From Verrucomicrobiota bacterium (lineage in GTDB: Bacteria > Verrucomicrobiota > Kiritimatiellia > CAIVKH01), in assembly GCA_024233345.1 (NCBI GenBank), contig JACKPT010000004.1:124001-188000 (forward strand): 64,000 nt of DNA, given 5' to 3'. Below, in pieces: positions 32,961-41,525 of the stretch; positions within the stretch are counted from its first letter, which is position 1, and every line of letters begins with the position of its first letter. The translations under genes were made by a program, and so were the position numbers. The notes beneath the pieces were generated by a model. That model worked only from the letters and a program-made list of their open reading frames with translations, was not told where the DNA came from and did not search any database.

Positions 32961-33944
32961 ATGGCGTCGAAAAGGCAGACCCCTCCCGTGGATGGCGATG
33001 CGCGGCTGACTTCTTTTCTTCGCTACCTTAGCGGGGAGCGGGAGGCCTCCGACCACACCATCAACAGTTACCTGCTGGATATCCGACAATTCATCCGTCA
33101 CCAGTGGGGTGAGCAGGCGGGGCCGCCATTTGTCTGGAAGGAAATCGACCGGATGAAGGCGCGGCACTTTCTGGTCTCTCTGCAAAAAAGCGGGGCGAGG
33201 CCGGCGACCACCCGGCGAAAGTTATCGAGCCTGCGGTCTTTTTACCAGTACCTGATCCGGGAAGATGCCGTGGCGGCAAATCCATTCATGGGGCTGGCGC
33301 TGCCCAAACTTCCCCGCCGATTGCCCAAGCTCTTGTCGGCCAAAGAGGTGGTGAAGTTGATCGAATCGCCCCTCGCAATGCCGGAGCCGGGGCCGGATCT
33401 GCCTCCGGATCAGCGCGGTTGGCAGGCCTATGCCCGCATGCGCGATGCAGCGATCTTTGAGGTGCTCTACAGCACCGGGGCCCGCATCAGCGAGCTGACC
33501 GGGATGTCGGAGGAGGCGGTGGATCTGATTTCCGGGGTGGCGAAAGTCCGGGGCAAGGGCCGGAAAGAACGGCTCTGCCCACTCGGCAAGCCGGCGATCC
33601 GGGTGGTACGCAAGATGCTGGAACTGCGGGAGGACTGGCGGATGGCGTCCGGGGTGACACTGGCCCCCAAGGTGTTGTTTGCCAATCAGCATGGAGGCCG
33701 ACTGACTCCCCGCTCCGTCGAGCGGATGATGAAAAAATATCTCGCCCAGACCGGTCTGAATCCCGACCTCACACCGCATGCGATTCGACACAGCTTTGCC
33801 ACCCACCTTCTGGACGCAGGGGCGGATCTCCGGAGTGTCCAGGAATTGCTGGGGCACGCAAACCTCTCCACCACCCAGATCTATACCCACGTTTCGGCGG
33901 AACGGCTCAAGGAGGTATACGACAAGAGCCACCCCAAGGCGTAA
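32961..33944 (+). CDS. xerC: Tyrosine recombinase XerC/XerD-like
   Basis: A 327-residue site-specific recombinase. The N-terminal SAM-like core-binding domain has SGEREASDHTINSYLLDIRQ and TTRRKLSSLRSFYQYLIRED. The catalytic domain shows the full set R-K-H-R-H-Y: STGARISELTGM, VRGKGRKERLCP, HAIRHSFATHLLDAGADL, LLGHANLS and the nucleophile in IYTHVS. This set is expected for chromosome dimer resolution. Position between topA and kdsA on the same strand makes a housekeeping role much likelier than a phage or integron integrase. XerC versus XerD is not settled by sequence here. Confidence 0.9.
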   Translation: MASKRQTPPVDGDARLTSFLRYLSGEREASDHTINSYLLDIRQFIRHQWGEQAGPPFVWKEIDRMKARHFLVSLQKSGARPATTRRKLSSLRSFYQYLIREDAVAANPFMGLALPKLPRRLPKLLSAKEVVKLIESPLAMPEPGPDLPPDQRGWQAYARMRDAAIFEVLYSTGARISELTGMSEEAVDLISGVAKVRGKGRKERLCPLGKPAIRVVRKMLELREDWRMASGVTLAPKVLFANQHGGRLTPRSVERMMKKYLAQTGLNPDLTPHAIRHSFATHLLDAGADLRSVQELLGHANLSTTQIYTHVSAERLKEVYDKSHPKA

Positions 33945-33973
33945 ACCCATGCAAGAACAGGGTTGCAGTTTTC

Positions 33974-34019
33974 TTCCAAACCTTGGAAAGTCTGGGGACA
34001 GTTTTTCCAACCATTGGAA
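33974..34019. promoter_or_regulatory. Paired TTCCAA-N3-TTGGAA palindromes before kdsA
   Basis: Two perfect inverted repeats, TTCCAA-ACC-TTGGAA (33974-33988) and TTCCAA-CCA-TTGGAA (34005-34019), lie 31 bp centre to centre, about three helical turns, and end five bases before the kdsA ATG. They could form an operator bound by a dimeric regulator on one DNA face, or a mobile palindrome; from memory similar motifs are frequent in Kiritimatiellota and Lentisphaerota genomes. Confidence 0.6.
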
Positions 34020-34023
34020 GAGA

Positions 34024-34842
34024 ATGAAAACCATTCGAATCGGCACCATCCCCTTTGGCAAGGCGTCCACCCTGGCGCTGATTGCCGGACCCTGCGTGAT
34101 TGAATCGCGGCGCGGCTGCCTCGCTCTGGCCGGGAAATTGGCGTCGCTGGCTGCCGAGGAGAAGATTCCCCTGGTGTTCAAGGCTTCATTTGACAAGGCA
34201 AACCGGTCCTCGGTGAAGTCCTATCGCGGTCCCGGGATGGCGGAGGGGCTGGACATTCTTGCCGAGGTCAAGGCGACCTTTGGGTTGCCGTTGCTGACGG
34301 ACATTCATCTACCCGAGCAAGCCGCCACCGTCGCTTCGGTGGTGGATATCCTTCAGATTCCCGCATTCCTGTGCCGGCAGACCGACTTGTTGGTGGCGGC
34401 GGGAGAGACCGGGGCGGTGGTGAATGTGAAAAAGGGCCAGTTTCTGGCCCCGTGGGACATGCAGCAGGTGGTGGCCAAGGTGGAAAGCACGGGCAACCGG
34501 AAGATTCTCCTCACCGAACGGGGTAACACCTTTGGGTACAATAATCTCGTCGCGGACATGCGCAGCCTGCCCCTGATGCAGGCCCTGGGGTATCCGGTGA
34601 TTTTTGACGCAACCCACAGTGTGCAGAAGCCGGGCGGGGGAGGCGACTACACCGCCGGCGACGGCCATTTGGCCCCCGCGCTGGCCCGGGCCGCAGTCGC
34701 CATGGGCTGCAACGGGGTGTTTATTGAAACCCACCTCAATCCGGCCAAGGCTCTCTCCGACAAGGAAAATGCCATTCCCTTCCGCGCGATGCGGAGCTTG
34801 TGGCGCCAATTGAAAGGCATTCATGAACTCGTCACTGCATGA
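34024..34842 (+). CDS. kdsA: 3-deoxy-8-phosphooctulonate synthase
   Basis: A 272-residue KDO-8-phosphate synthase that joins PEP and arabinose-5-phosphate. Motifs: LIAGPCVIESR, FKASFDKANRSSVKSYRGPG, LTDIHLPEQA, IPAFLCRQTDLL, VNVKKGQFLAPWDM, LTERGNTFGYNNLV, FDATHSVQKPGG. The cysteine of IAGPCVIES marks the metal-dependent subtype. The start at 34024 is the Met before RIGTIPFG; the upstream frame is a shadow of xerC. It overlaps kdsC by 20 bp, so both are made together. Confidence 0.95.
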   Translation: MKTIRIGTIPFGKASTLALIAGPCVIESRRGCLALAGKLASLAAEEKIPLVFKASFDKANRSSVKSYRGPGMAEGLDILAEVKATFGLPLLTDIHLPEQAATVASVVDILQIPAFLCRQTDLLVAAGETGAVVNVKKGQFLAPWDMQQVVAKVESTGNRKILLTERGNTFGYNNLVADMRSLPLMQALGYPVIFDATHSVQKPGGGGDYTAGDGHLAPALARAAVAMGCNGVFIETHLNPAKALSDKENAIPFRAMRSLWRQLKGIHELVTA

Positions 34843-35356
34843 AGCGGCGGCCCGGATCGAGGCGCTGGTTCTCGATGTGGACGGGGTGCTGACCGACGGC
34901 GGGATCATCTATGGCCCCGGGGGGGAGTGGAAGGTCTTTGATGTTCAGGATGGACACGGATTGGCCATGGCGAAAAAGACCGGGCTCAAGGTGGCATTCC
35001 TGACCGGGCGCACTTCCGCTGCGGTGCAACGCCGGGCCGAGGAGCTCAAGGTGGATGTTCTCTTGGAGGGAATTGTCGACAAGGGCATCGCCTTTCGTGA
35101 ACTTTCCGAACGGTTGGGAGTCGAACCCGGTAAGATTTGCTATGTGGGGGATGATCTGGTGGACTTGCCTCCCCTGAAGGAGGCCGGGCTTGCGGTGGCG
35201 GTTGCGAATGCCGTGCCGGAAGTCAAGGCGGCCGCCGATTGGGTGACCGGTCGAGGTGGAGGGCATGGGGCGGTTCGTGAAGTGGTGGAAGCCCTGCTCA
35301 AGGCCCGGGGGGTGTGGGACGATTTGATTCGCGGTTTTGCCGGAGAGGACGAATGA
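34823..35356 (+). CDS. kdsC: KDO-8-phosphate phosphatase
   Basis: A 177-residue HAD-superfamily C0 phosphatase that frees KDO from KDO-8-P. Motif I is VLDVDGVLTDGGI (nucleophile and acid-base aspartates), motif II lies in AFLTGRTSAAVQRRA, and motif IV reads CYVGDDLVDLPPLKEAG. The C-terminal tail GRGGGHGAVREVVEALL shapes the tetramer active site. The length is standard. Its start lies inside kdsA and its stop overlaps the lptC start (ATGA), placing KDO synthesis and LPS export in one coupled operon. Confidence 0.95.
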   Translation: MNSSLHEAAARIEALVLDVDGVLTDGGIIYGPGGEWKVFDVQDGHGLAMAKKTGLKVAFLTGRTSAAVQRRAEELKVDVLLEGIVDKGIAFRELSERLGVEPGKICYVGDDLVDLPPLKEAGLAVAVANAVPEVKAAADWVTGRGGGHGAVREVVEALLKARGVWDDLIRGFAGEDE

Positions 35357-35814
35357 TGGATCGGATGAAATGGATGCTGCTTGTTCTTGGCTTCGCGGGG
35401 GTAACTGTGTTCGCCCAGGGCACGGGTGAAGCGACCCAGATCAAGGGGTTCCGGGTGCCGTTGTATGACGATGGCGGGAACCTCACCAGTCAGATTTTCG
35501 GCGAGTATGCCAACATGATGCCCGATGGCATGGTGGAGATCACGGACCTGCTGATGGAGTTTTATGACGACAAGGACGTCGGCGAGGAGAAGCGGGAAGC
35601 CCGGATGCGGGTGACGTCACCCAAATGCTTTTTTCACCGCGAGCGCCAGATGGCGGCATCGGAGTCATCGGTGCGGATCGCCGGCGATAATATGGTGGTC
35701 ACCGGTACCGGATTTTTGTGGAACAACGAGGACCAGAAGCTGGTGATCATGACCAATTCGAAGGTGATTCTGAAGAACATCACCCGAACCATGAACCAAG
35801 GAGTTGCGGAATGA
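35353..35814 (+). CDS. lptC: LptC-like LPS export protein
   Basis: A 153-residue protein with an N-terminal membrane or signal segment (MKWMLLVLGFAGVTVFAQG) and a beta-rich mature part with GFRVPLYDDGGNLTSQIFGE, MVEITDLLMEFYDD, and MAASESSVRIAGDNMVVTG. The repeated short strands match the beta-jellyroll of LptC/LptA proteins that carry LPS from the inner membrane. Family assignment relies partly on position between kdsC and lptA-lptB, since LptC sequences are poorly conserved. It overlaps both neighbours by ATGA junctions. Confidence 0.75.
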   Translation: MMDRMKWMLLVLGFAGVTVFAQGTGEATQIKGFRVPLYDDGGNLTSQIFGEYANMMPDGMVEITDLLMEFYDDKDVGEEKREARMRVTSPKCFFHRERQMAASESSVRIAGDNMVVTGTGFLWNNEDQKLVIMTNSKVILKNITRTMNQGVAE

Positions 35815-36311
35815 AGCTGCGGAGTGTGAATGCGGGTTGGGTGGGGTTGCTGCTGTTGGCGGCGATACCCGGTATGGTGCGGGCGGCCGAGGTTTCGGAG
35901 GCGGAACTGACGGTCATTACGTCGGAAAAACTGACGTTCGATTACCAGAACCAGTATGCCCTGTTTGAAAAGGACGTGGTGGTGGTCGATCCGTCGATGA
36001 AGTTGTTCTCCGACAATCTGCTGGTAACCTTTGATGAAAACAACAAGGCCAAGAAGATCAAGGCCGAGGGGCGGGTGCGGATTGTCCAGGAGGACAAGCA
36101 GGCCCGGTCGAAGGTGGCGGAATACAATGTGGAAACCGGGGAGATTGTCCTGACTGGAGAACCGCAGGTCACCCGGGGGAAGGATACCCTGACCGCCGAG
36201 GTGATCCGGTTCTGGCGGGATGAAAACCGCATGGAGTGCTCGCCCCGCGCCCGCCTGGTCATTTACCCCAGCGAGGACGGCAGTCCCCGCGAATCACTGT
36301 TTGGAGAGTAA
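35811..36311 (+). CDS. lptA: LptA/OstA-like periplasmic LPS carrier
   Basis: A 166-residue exported protein. After the signal peptide (WVGLLLLAAIPGMVRAAE) the OstA-type beta pattern appears: ITSEKLTFDYQNQYALFEKD, VVVVDPSMKLFSDNLLVTF, KKIKAEGRVRIVQEDK, GEIVLTGEPQVTRGKDTL. This matches the LptA jellyroll, which forms the periplasmic bridge for LPS. The start at 35811 overlaps the lptC stop. lptB begins five bases after the stop. The function is well supported by motif and operon order. Confidence 0.88.
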   Translation: MKLRSVNAGWVGLLLLAAIPGMVRAAEVSEAELTVITSEKLTFDYQNQYALFEKDVVVVDPSMKLFSDNLLVTFDENNKAKKIKAEGRVRIVQEDKQARSKVAEYNVETGEIVLTGEPQVTRGKDTLTAEVIRFWRDENRMECSPRARLVIYPSEDGSPRESLFGE

Positions 36312-36315
36312 TCGC

Positions 36316-37050
36316 TTGGTCGCTGACGGACAACTGGTACGCACAGAGCAACTGGTCAAGGCCTACCGCGGCAAGCGGGTGGTCAACGGGGTGGATCTGA
36401 ATGTCAATGCCGGGGAAATTGTCGGGCTGCTCGGCCCGAATGGAGCCGGGAAGACCACCAGTTTCTATATGATCGTCGGGTTGGTACGGCCCACCGAGGG
36501 CAAGGTGTTTTTCAAGCACAAGGACATTTCCGCCACCCCGATGTTCCAGCGGGCCAGGATGGGGATGGGGTACCTCGCGCAGGAACCATCGATTTTCCGC
36601 CGACTTACCGTGGAGCAGAATGTCATGGCGATTCTGGAAACCCTCCCGATGTCGGGCGCGGAGCGTAAGAAGCGGCTGAAGGTGCTGCTCGACGAATTGA
36701 AGATCGGCCACCTGGCCCGCCAGCGAGCCTACACCCTGAGCGGGGGGGAACGGCGGCGGTTGGAAATTACCCGGGCCCTTGTCACCAATCCCGCCTTGAT
36801 TCTCCTGGATGAGCCGTTCAGCGGGGTGGATCCGCTGGCGGTCAGTGATGTGCAACAGATTGTCATTGAACTGAAACAGCGGGGCTTGGGGATTTTGATT
36901 ACCGACCATAATGTGCGGGAAACCCTTGCCGTGGTGGACCGGGCCTACCTGATTTCGGAAGGGAAGGTTCTCCGTGAGGGCACCAGCGACTTTCTGGTGA
37001 ATGATCCGGTCAGCCGCGAACTTTACCTCGGACCCAGGTTCAGCATGTGA
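36316..37050 (+). CDS. lptB: LPS export ABC transporter ATPase
   Basis: A 244-residue ABC ATPase that powers LPS extraction. Motifs: Walker A GLLGPNGAGKTTSFYMIVG, Q-loop YLAQEPSIFRRLTVEQN, signature TLSGGERRRLEI, Walker B LILLDEPFSGVDP and H-loop ITDHNVRETL. These, including the ending LGPRFSM, are typical of LptB rather than amino-acid exporters. The start is a TTG at 36316, supported by GGAGAG upstream; the longer frame reads backward through lptA. LptF/LptG, the membrane partners, are not in the window. Confidence 0.95.
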   Translation: MVADGQLVRTEQLVKAYRGKRVVNGVDLNVNAGEIVGLLGPNGAGKTTSFYMIVGLVRPTEGKVFFKHKDISATPMFQRARMGMGYLAQEPSIFRRLTVEQNVMAILETLPMSGAERKKRLKVLLDELKIGHLARQRAYTLSGGERRRLEITRALVTNPALILLDEPFSGVDPLAVSDVQQIVIELKQRGLGILITDHNVRETLAVVDRAYLISEGKVLREGTSDFLVNDPVSRELYLGPRFSM

Positions 37051-37064
37051 TGAAATAACGTGCC

Positions 37065-38006
37065 ATGGAAATTACCGTCCGGACATTCTATGAAGAGGGC
37101 AAAGAGCTCCTCCAGCTCGGGATCGAGGCGGGGGAGGCGTTTCTTGACAATCCGATCAGCGAAATTTCCCTGAACCGGCCGGGGCTCGCCCTTGCCGGAT
37201 TCTATCAGTACTTTGCCCAGAAGCGGATTCAGGTCATCGGACTTGCCGAGAGCAGCTATCTCAAGAGCATGACCAGTACCGAGCGTTCGCGGCAGTTGGC
37301 TCTGATGTTCAAGAAGAAGATTCCCGCGCTGGTGGTAACGCGCAACCGACGAGCGCCCAAGGATTTATGCGCGCTGTCAACCCGGTACAGGATCCCGGTA
37401 CTGCGTTCAGGCATGATCACCGGCCATTTCATGAACGAGGCGACCCTGTTAATCGAGCGCCTCACCGCACCCTCGATGCGGTTGCACGGCACCATGGTGG
37501 ATATCATGGGGGTGGGTGTTTTGATCGAGGGGCCGCCGGGCATCGGGAAGAGCGAAGCCGCCCTCGCATTGATCGAGCGCGGGCACAGTCTGGTCGCCGA
37601 CGATATCACCGTATTGCGTAAGGACAGCGACCGTGCTATCGTCGCCAGCTCGGTTGAGGTAACCCGCTATCATATGGAAATTCGGGGCCTGGGGATCATC
37701 CATGTCCCGAGTTTGTTCGGGGTCGCCTCGATGCGACGGGATACCAAGCTCGACCTGATTGTGCGGCTGAAGCGGGCCTCGGTGGATGACGAAAATGATC
37801 GCTCCGGATTGACCCCGTCCTTTCGGGAGGTCTTTGGTTTGTCGGTTCCGCTGCTGACCCTGCCGGTGGCGGCGGGTCGGGATCTTGCCCATGTCATTGA
37901 AGTGGCGGCAAGAAACCAGAAGCTGAAGGACCTGGGCCACGACGCGGCGAAGGAATTGGATGAAAAACTCATCGCCATGTTGACCCGCAAGCGGCAAACG
38001 CGCTGA
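37065..38006 (+). CDS. hprK: HPr kinase/phosphorylase
   Basis: A 313-residue bifunctional enzyme that phosphorylates HPr on its regulatory serine and removes that phosphate. The N-terminal domain has ISLNRPGLALAGFYQYF; the catalytic domain has the P-loop GPPGIGKSEAALALIERGH, the VADD motif and the HprK signature EIRGLGIIHVPSLFG, and later KRASVDDEN and the C-terminal PVAAGRDLAHVIEVAARN. All signature elements are present. It sits between lptB and HPr, a gene order found in diderms with a regulatory PTS. It presumably links carbon or phosphate status to other functions. Confidence 0.96.
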   Translation: MEITVRTFYEEGKELLQLGIEAGEAFLDNPISEISLNRPGLALAGFYQYFAQKRIQVIGLAESSYLKSMTSTERSRQLALMFKKKIPALVVTRNRRAPKDLCALSTRYRIPVLRSGMITGHFMNEATLLIERLTAPSMRLHGTMVDIMGVGVLIEGPPGIGKSEAALALIERGHSLVADDITVLRKDSDRAIVASSVEVTRYHMEIRGLGIIHVPSLFGVASMRRDTKLDLIVRLKRASVDDENDRSGLTPSFREVFGLSVPLLTLPVAAGRDLAHVIEVAARNQKLKDLGHDAAKELDEKLIAMLTRKRQTR

Positions 38007-38030
38007 GGGGTTGATGGGGATCGAAAGCGA

Positions 38031-38318
38031 ATGACAGGTGGAGAGATCAAGACGGTTGAACAGGAAATGACGATCAAAAATCGGTTCGGGATTCATGCCC
38101 GCCCCGCCGCCTTGATCGTGAAGACAGTCAGCCAATTTGCCAGCGATGTGACCATCTCCCGCGAGGAGATGATTGCGTCGGGCAAAAGCATCATGGGCCT
38201 GCTTACCCTCGAGGGATATCAGGGCGCGGTGTTAAAGGTGACGGCGGTGGGGCCGGATGCCGACGAGGTGATCGCCGCACTCCAGGATCTGGTGGAAAGC
38301 AAATTTTTTGAGGATTGA
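38031..38318 (+). CDS. ptsH: HPr phosphocarrier protein
   Basis: A 95-residue HPr. The EI-phosphorylated histidine is His22 in FGIHARPAAL and the HprK-target serine is Ser53 in SGKSIMGLLTL; their spacing of 31 equals that of His15 and Ser46 in standard HPr, so there are seven extra N-terminal residues. A shorter start at MTIKNRF is possible but lacks a well-placed ribosome-binding site. It is flanked by its kinase and by EI. No sugar-specific EII component is visible in the window. Confidence 0.95.
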   Translation: MTGGEIKTVEQEMTIKNRFGIHARPAALIVKTVSQFASDVTISREEMIASGKSIMGLLTLEGYQGAVLKVTAVGPDADEVIAALQDLVESKFFED

Positions 38319-38323
38319 CCCGC

Positions 38324-40105
38324 ATGGACCAGCCCTCTGAATCAGGCAGGAAAAGCATCCAGCTCCAGGGCATCGGGGTCTCTCCGGGCGTGGCCACCGG
38401 GCCGGTGTACCTGCTCACCACCGATGAAGACCGGTTTGTCGAACGGGACATTGGTGAGGACGAAATTGCCCGGGAAATCGCCCGGTTTGAAGATGCCCTG
38501 ATCCTCACCCGCAAGCAGATTCACGAAATTCAAGCGCAGGTCAAGGATGCGATCGGTCCGGACAGCGCGAGCATTTTTGATGCCCACCTGCTGGTGGCGG
38601 ACGACCGGGCGATTGTGGATGAGGTTATCCGCGGGTTGTATGTTCGAAAGAAGAATGTAGAGACCGTGCTGCGGGAAGTGTCGGATCGCTACATGCAGGC
38701 ATTGATGAAGGTGGAGGACGACTACCTGCGGGAGCGGGCGGTGGATGTCCGGGATGTGACCCGGCGTATTCTCCGGAACCTTTCCGGGGGAAGCAGTCAG
38801 GCGATTGCCCGGTTCACCGAACCCCATATTCTTGTGACCAATGATCTCGCGCCCTCCGATACAGCGGTCCTCGACAAGGACCATGTGATCGGGTTTGCCA
38901 CCGACTTGGGAAGTCCGACCTCTCATACCGCGATCATGGCGCGGGCACTGGGAATTCCCGCAGTGGTCGGGTTGCATGATGTCAGTGTGCGGATTTCCAC
39001 CGGCGACCAGATTTTGATCGATGGCAATACCGGGGTCCTGATTACCAACCCGAGCCGGGAGCAGCTCGAACGCTATGGGAAGGTCGAGGAGTCGCGTCAG
39101 GCCATCCGTTCCGACCTCGAAACCCTGCGGGATCAGCCGGCGGAGACCCTCGATGGATACCATGTGGTCCTCTCCTGCAATATTGAACTCGAAAAGGATG
39201 TCGATCAGGTCCTCGACAATGGGGGCACCGGGGTCGGCCTTTTCCGCACCGAATATCTTTACCTGTCCCGCAAGAGTTTGCCGTCGGAGGATGAGCAGGC
39301 GGCGATTTATGAAGCGGTGGCGGCGCGGGTCGCCCCGGGGCCAACCGTGATCCGCACCCTGGATCTGGGCGGAGACAAGTTTTTATCTCAGCTCCGCATG
39401 CCGGCGGAGATCAACCCGTTCATGGGCTGGCGGGCGATCCGGTTTTGTCTGGCCCAGCCGGATATTTTCAAGACCCAGCTTCGGGCCATCCTCCGCGCCA
39501 GCATTCACAAGAATGTCAAAATCATGTATCCGATGATCAGCAACCTCGATGAGGTCCTTCGGGCCAATGAATTGCTGGAGGAGTGCAAGAGCGAGCTGCG
39601 TGCGCTGGATGTGCCGTTCAATGAGAAAATCGATGTCGGGGTGATGATCGAGGTTCCCTCGGCGGCTCTGACCACCCATCTGCTCGCCCCGCATGTCAAT
39701 TTTTTCAGTCTGGGCACCAATGATCTGGTCCAGTACACCCTCGCGGTGGACCGGGTCAATGAGCGGATTGCCTACCTGTACGAGCCGACCCATCCCGCGA
39801 TTCTTCGGCTGATCAAGAACACCATTGATGTGGGCCACGAGCATGGAATTTGGACGGGTATTTGTGGCGAGATGGCGGGTAACCCGTTGATGGTGCCACT
39901 GTTAATCGGGATGGGGGTCGACGAGTTCAGCATCAGTCCCAGCCTGGTTCCCCTGGTCAAGGATGTGGTTCGCAAGCTCCGCTATTCCCAGGCGGAGGAT
40001 CTGGCTGAAGTCGCGATGACCTCGGAGTCCGCCTCCATTGTCAATGAACGCTGCCGCGAATTGGTGGGGCAGATCGCTCCGGAAATTCTTGAACTTGTCA
40101 CCTGA
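38324..40105 (+). CDS. ptsI: PTS enzyme I (PEP-protein phosphotransferase)
   Basis: A 593-residue enzyme I that transfers phosphate from PEP to HPr. The N-terminal domain has GIGVSPGVATGPVYLL; the phosphohistidine is His201 in GSPTSHTAIMARALGIPAVVG; the C-terminal PEP-binding barrel has GGTGVGLFRTEYLY, LDLGGDKFLSQLRMP, GWRAIRFCL, MIEVPSAAL, FSLGTNDLVQYTL and GICGEMAGNP. All catalytic elements are intact. I use the ATG at 38324; a TTG at 38315 overlaps the HPr stop. It closes the hprK-HPr-EI unit ahead of metK. Confidence 0.96.
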   Translation: MDQPSESGRKSIQLQGIGVSPGVATGPVYLLTTDEDRFVERDIGEDEIAREIARFEDALILTRKQIHEIQAQVKDAIGPDSASIFDAHLLVADDRAIVDEVIRGLYVRKKNVETVLREVSDRYMQALMKVEDDYLRERAVDVRDVTRRILRNLSGGSSQAIARFTEPHILVTNDLAPSDTAVLDKDHVIGFATDLGSPTSHTAIMARALGIPAVVGLHDVSVRISTGDQILIDGNTGVLITNPSREQLERYGKVEESRQAIRSDLETLRDQPAETLDGYHVVLSCNIELEKDVDQVLDNGGTGVGLFRTEYLYLSRKSLPSEDEQAAIYEAVAARVAPGPTVIRTLDLGGDKFLSQLRMPAEINPFMGWRAIRFCLAQPDIFKTQLRAILRASIHKNVKIMYPMISNLDEVLRANELLEECKSELRALDVPFNEKIDVGVMIEVPSAALTTHLLAPHVNFFSLGTNDLVQYTLAVDRVNERIAYLYEPTHPAILRLIKNTIDVGHEHGIWTGICGEMAGNPLMVPLLIGMGVDEFSISPSLVPLVKDVVRKLRYSQAEDLAEVAMTSESASIVNERCRELVGQIAPEILELVT

Positions 40106-40150
40106 AACAGGCATTTTGGCGCACTTGAATTGATCAAAAGGAGAACTGTT

Positions 40151-41335
40151 ATGTCACTGGGTAATTATGTGTTTACATCCGAATCCGTCACCGAGGGCCA
40201 TCCCGACAAGTTGTGTGACGGTGTATCCGACGCCATTCTTGACGCCCTGCTTGCCCAGGATCCCAAGAGCCGCGTTGCCTGCGAGACGCTGGCCAAGACC
40301 GGTATGGTGATTGTTGCCGGAGAAATCACCACCAAGGCCACCGTCAACTTTGCCGATATCGCCCGCAAGAAGGTGGAAAAAATCGGGTACGTGCACTCCG
40401 AAATGGGCTTTGACTCTGGTACCTGCGCGGTCATGGTCGCGCTGGATCGCCAGTCTCCGGATATCGCTCAGGGCGTGGATGCCCGCAAGGCCGCCGGAAA
40501 AGCCACCGCCGAACAGGGCGCGGGCGATCAGGGCATGATGTTCGGTTATGCCTGCAACGAGACCAAGGAACTGATGCCGATGCCCATTCAACTCGCGCAC
40601 CGGTTGTCGCAGGGACTGACCAACGCCCGCAAAAACGGCAAGCTCCCGTTCCTGCGTCCCGATGGAAAATCCCAGGTCAGTATCGTCTACGAAGATTTCA
40701 AGCCGGTGAGCATCGACACCGTGGTCATCTCCTCCCAGCATGCCGAAGACATAACCCACAAGAAACTGTACGAAGGAATTCTTGAGGAAGTCATCCTGAA
40801 GAATGTGCCCAAGAAGATGATCGGCAAGAAAACCAAGTTTCTGATCAATCCTACCGGCAAATTTGTGGTGGGTGGCCCTCAGGGAGACTGTGGGTTGACC
40901 GGCCGCAAGATCATTGTCGACACCTACGGTGGAATGGGGCGTCACGGCGGTGGTGCTTTTTCCGGCAAAGATCCTTCGAAGGTGGACCGCAGTGCCGCCT
41001 ACATGGCCCGGTACATTGCCAAGAATATTGTGGCCGCAGGTCTCGCGGATCGTGCGGAAGTACAGCTCGCTTATGCGATTGGTTACCCGGAGCCGGTTTC
41101 CGTTCTGGTCGATACCTTTGGCACCGGCAAGGTGGACGAAGTCAAGCTGTCCAAGGCGGTTCGCAAGGTCTTCGGCCTCAAGCCGGCAGAGATTGTCAAG
41201 GGGCTCGACCTCCTTCGTCCGATCTATGAGCCGACCTCGGCTTACGGGCACTTCGGGCGCACCCCCACCAAGGGCGGCCTGTTCCCGTGGGAAAAGACCG
41301 ACAAGGTCAATGCACTCAAAGCCGCCGTCCGCTAA
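40151..41335 (+). CDS. metK: S-adenosylmethionine synthetase
   Basis: A 394-residue methionine adenosyltransferase. Motifs: TSESVTEGHPDKLCD, GEITTKATVNF, GAGDQGMMFGYACNET, the phosphate-binding GGAFSGKDPSKVDRSAAYM, and the C-terminal YGHFGR. The length is normal. AAGGAG lies eight bases before the ATG at 40151. A 45-bp gap separates it from ptsI, too short for a SAM riboswitch, so it is probably transcribed with the upstream genes. A strong terminator follows. Synonymous codon choice looks more biased than in flanking genes, fitting a highly expressed enzyme. Confidence 0.97.
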   Translation: MSLGNYVFTSESVTEGHPDKLCDGVSDAILDALLAQDPKSRVACETLAKTGMVIVAGEITTKATVNFADIARKKVEKIGYVHSEMGFDSGTCAVMVALDRQSPDIAQGVDARKAAGKATAEQGAGDQGMMFGYACNETKELMPMPIQLAHRLSQGLTNARKNGKLPFLRPDGKSQVSIVYEDFKPVSIDTVVISSQHAEDITHKKLYEGILEEVILKNVPKKMIGKKTKFLINPTGKFVVGGPQGDCGLTGRKIIVDTYGGMGRHGGGAFSGKDPSKVDRSAAYMARYIAKNIVAAGLADRAEVQLAYAIGYPEPVSVLVDTFGTGKVDEVKLSKAVRKVFGLKPAEIVKGLDLLRPIYEPTSAYGHFGRTPTKGGLFPWEKTDKVNALKAAVR

Positions 41336-41374
41336 TCTGAACGGCTGACCACACACGCATGATCGAATCAAAGA

Positions 41375-41400
41375 GGGCCGGGTTTTCCCGGCCCTTTTTT
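41375..41400 (+). terminator. Strong intrinsic terminator after metK
   Basis: GGGCCGGG-TTTT-CCCGGCCC is a perfect 8-bp GC stem followed by six T residues, 39 bp past the metK stop. It marks the end of the long plus-strand block that begins with dprA. Confidence 0.95.
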
Positions 41401-41525
41401 GTCGCCGGGGGTCTCGGCCCCGCTCGAGGGGCGTTTGTCGAGGTTGGCAGATTCGATGTGTGCCGGGCCGGATCTCCCTCCATGATCAAGCCTGGCTGGA
41501 TCAGCAACGATCCGCAGCTTTCGGC

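Noticed and set aside
32961..33944. Integron or phage integrase
   Set aside because: The tyrosine recombinase sits in a conserved housekeeping block between topA and kdsA and fits XerC/D; it is 30 kb from the attC-like site.
40106..40150. SAM riboswitch before metK
   Set aside because: The gap is only 45 bp and has no conserved riboswitch core; most of it is a plain ribosome-binding region.
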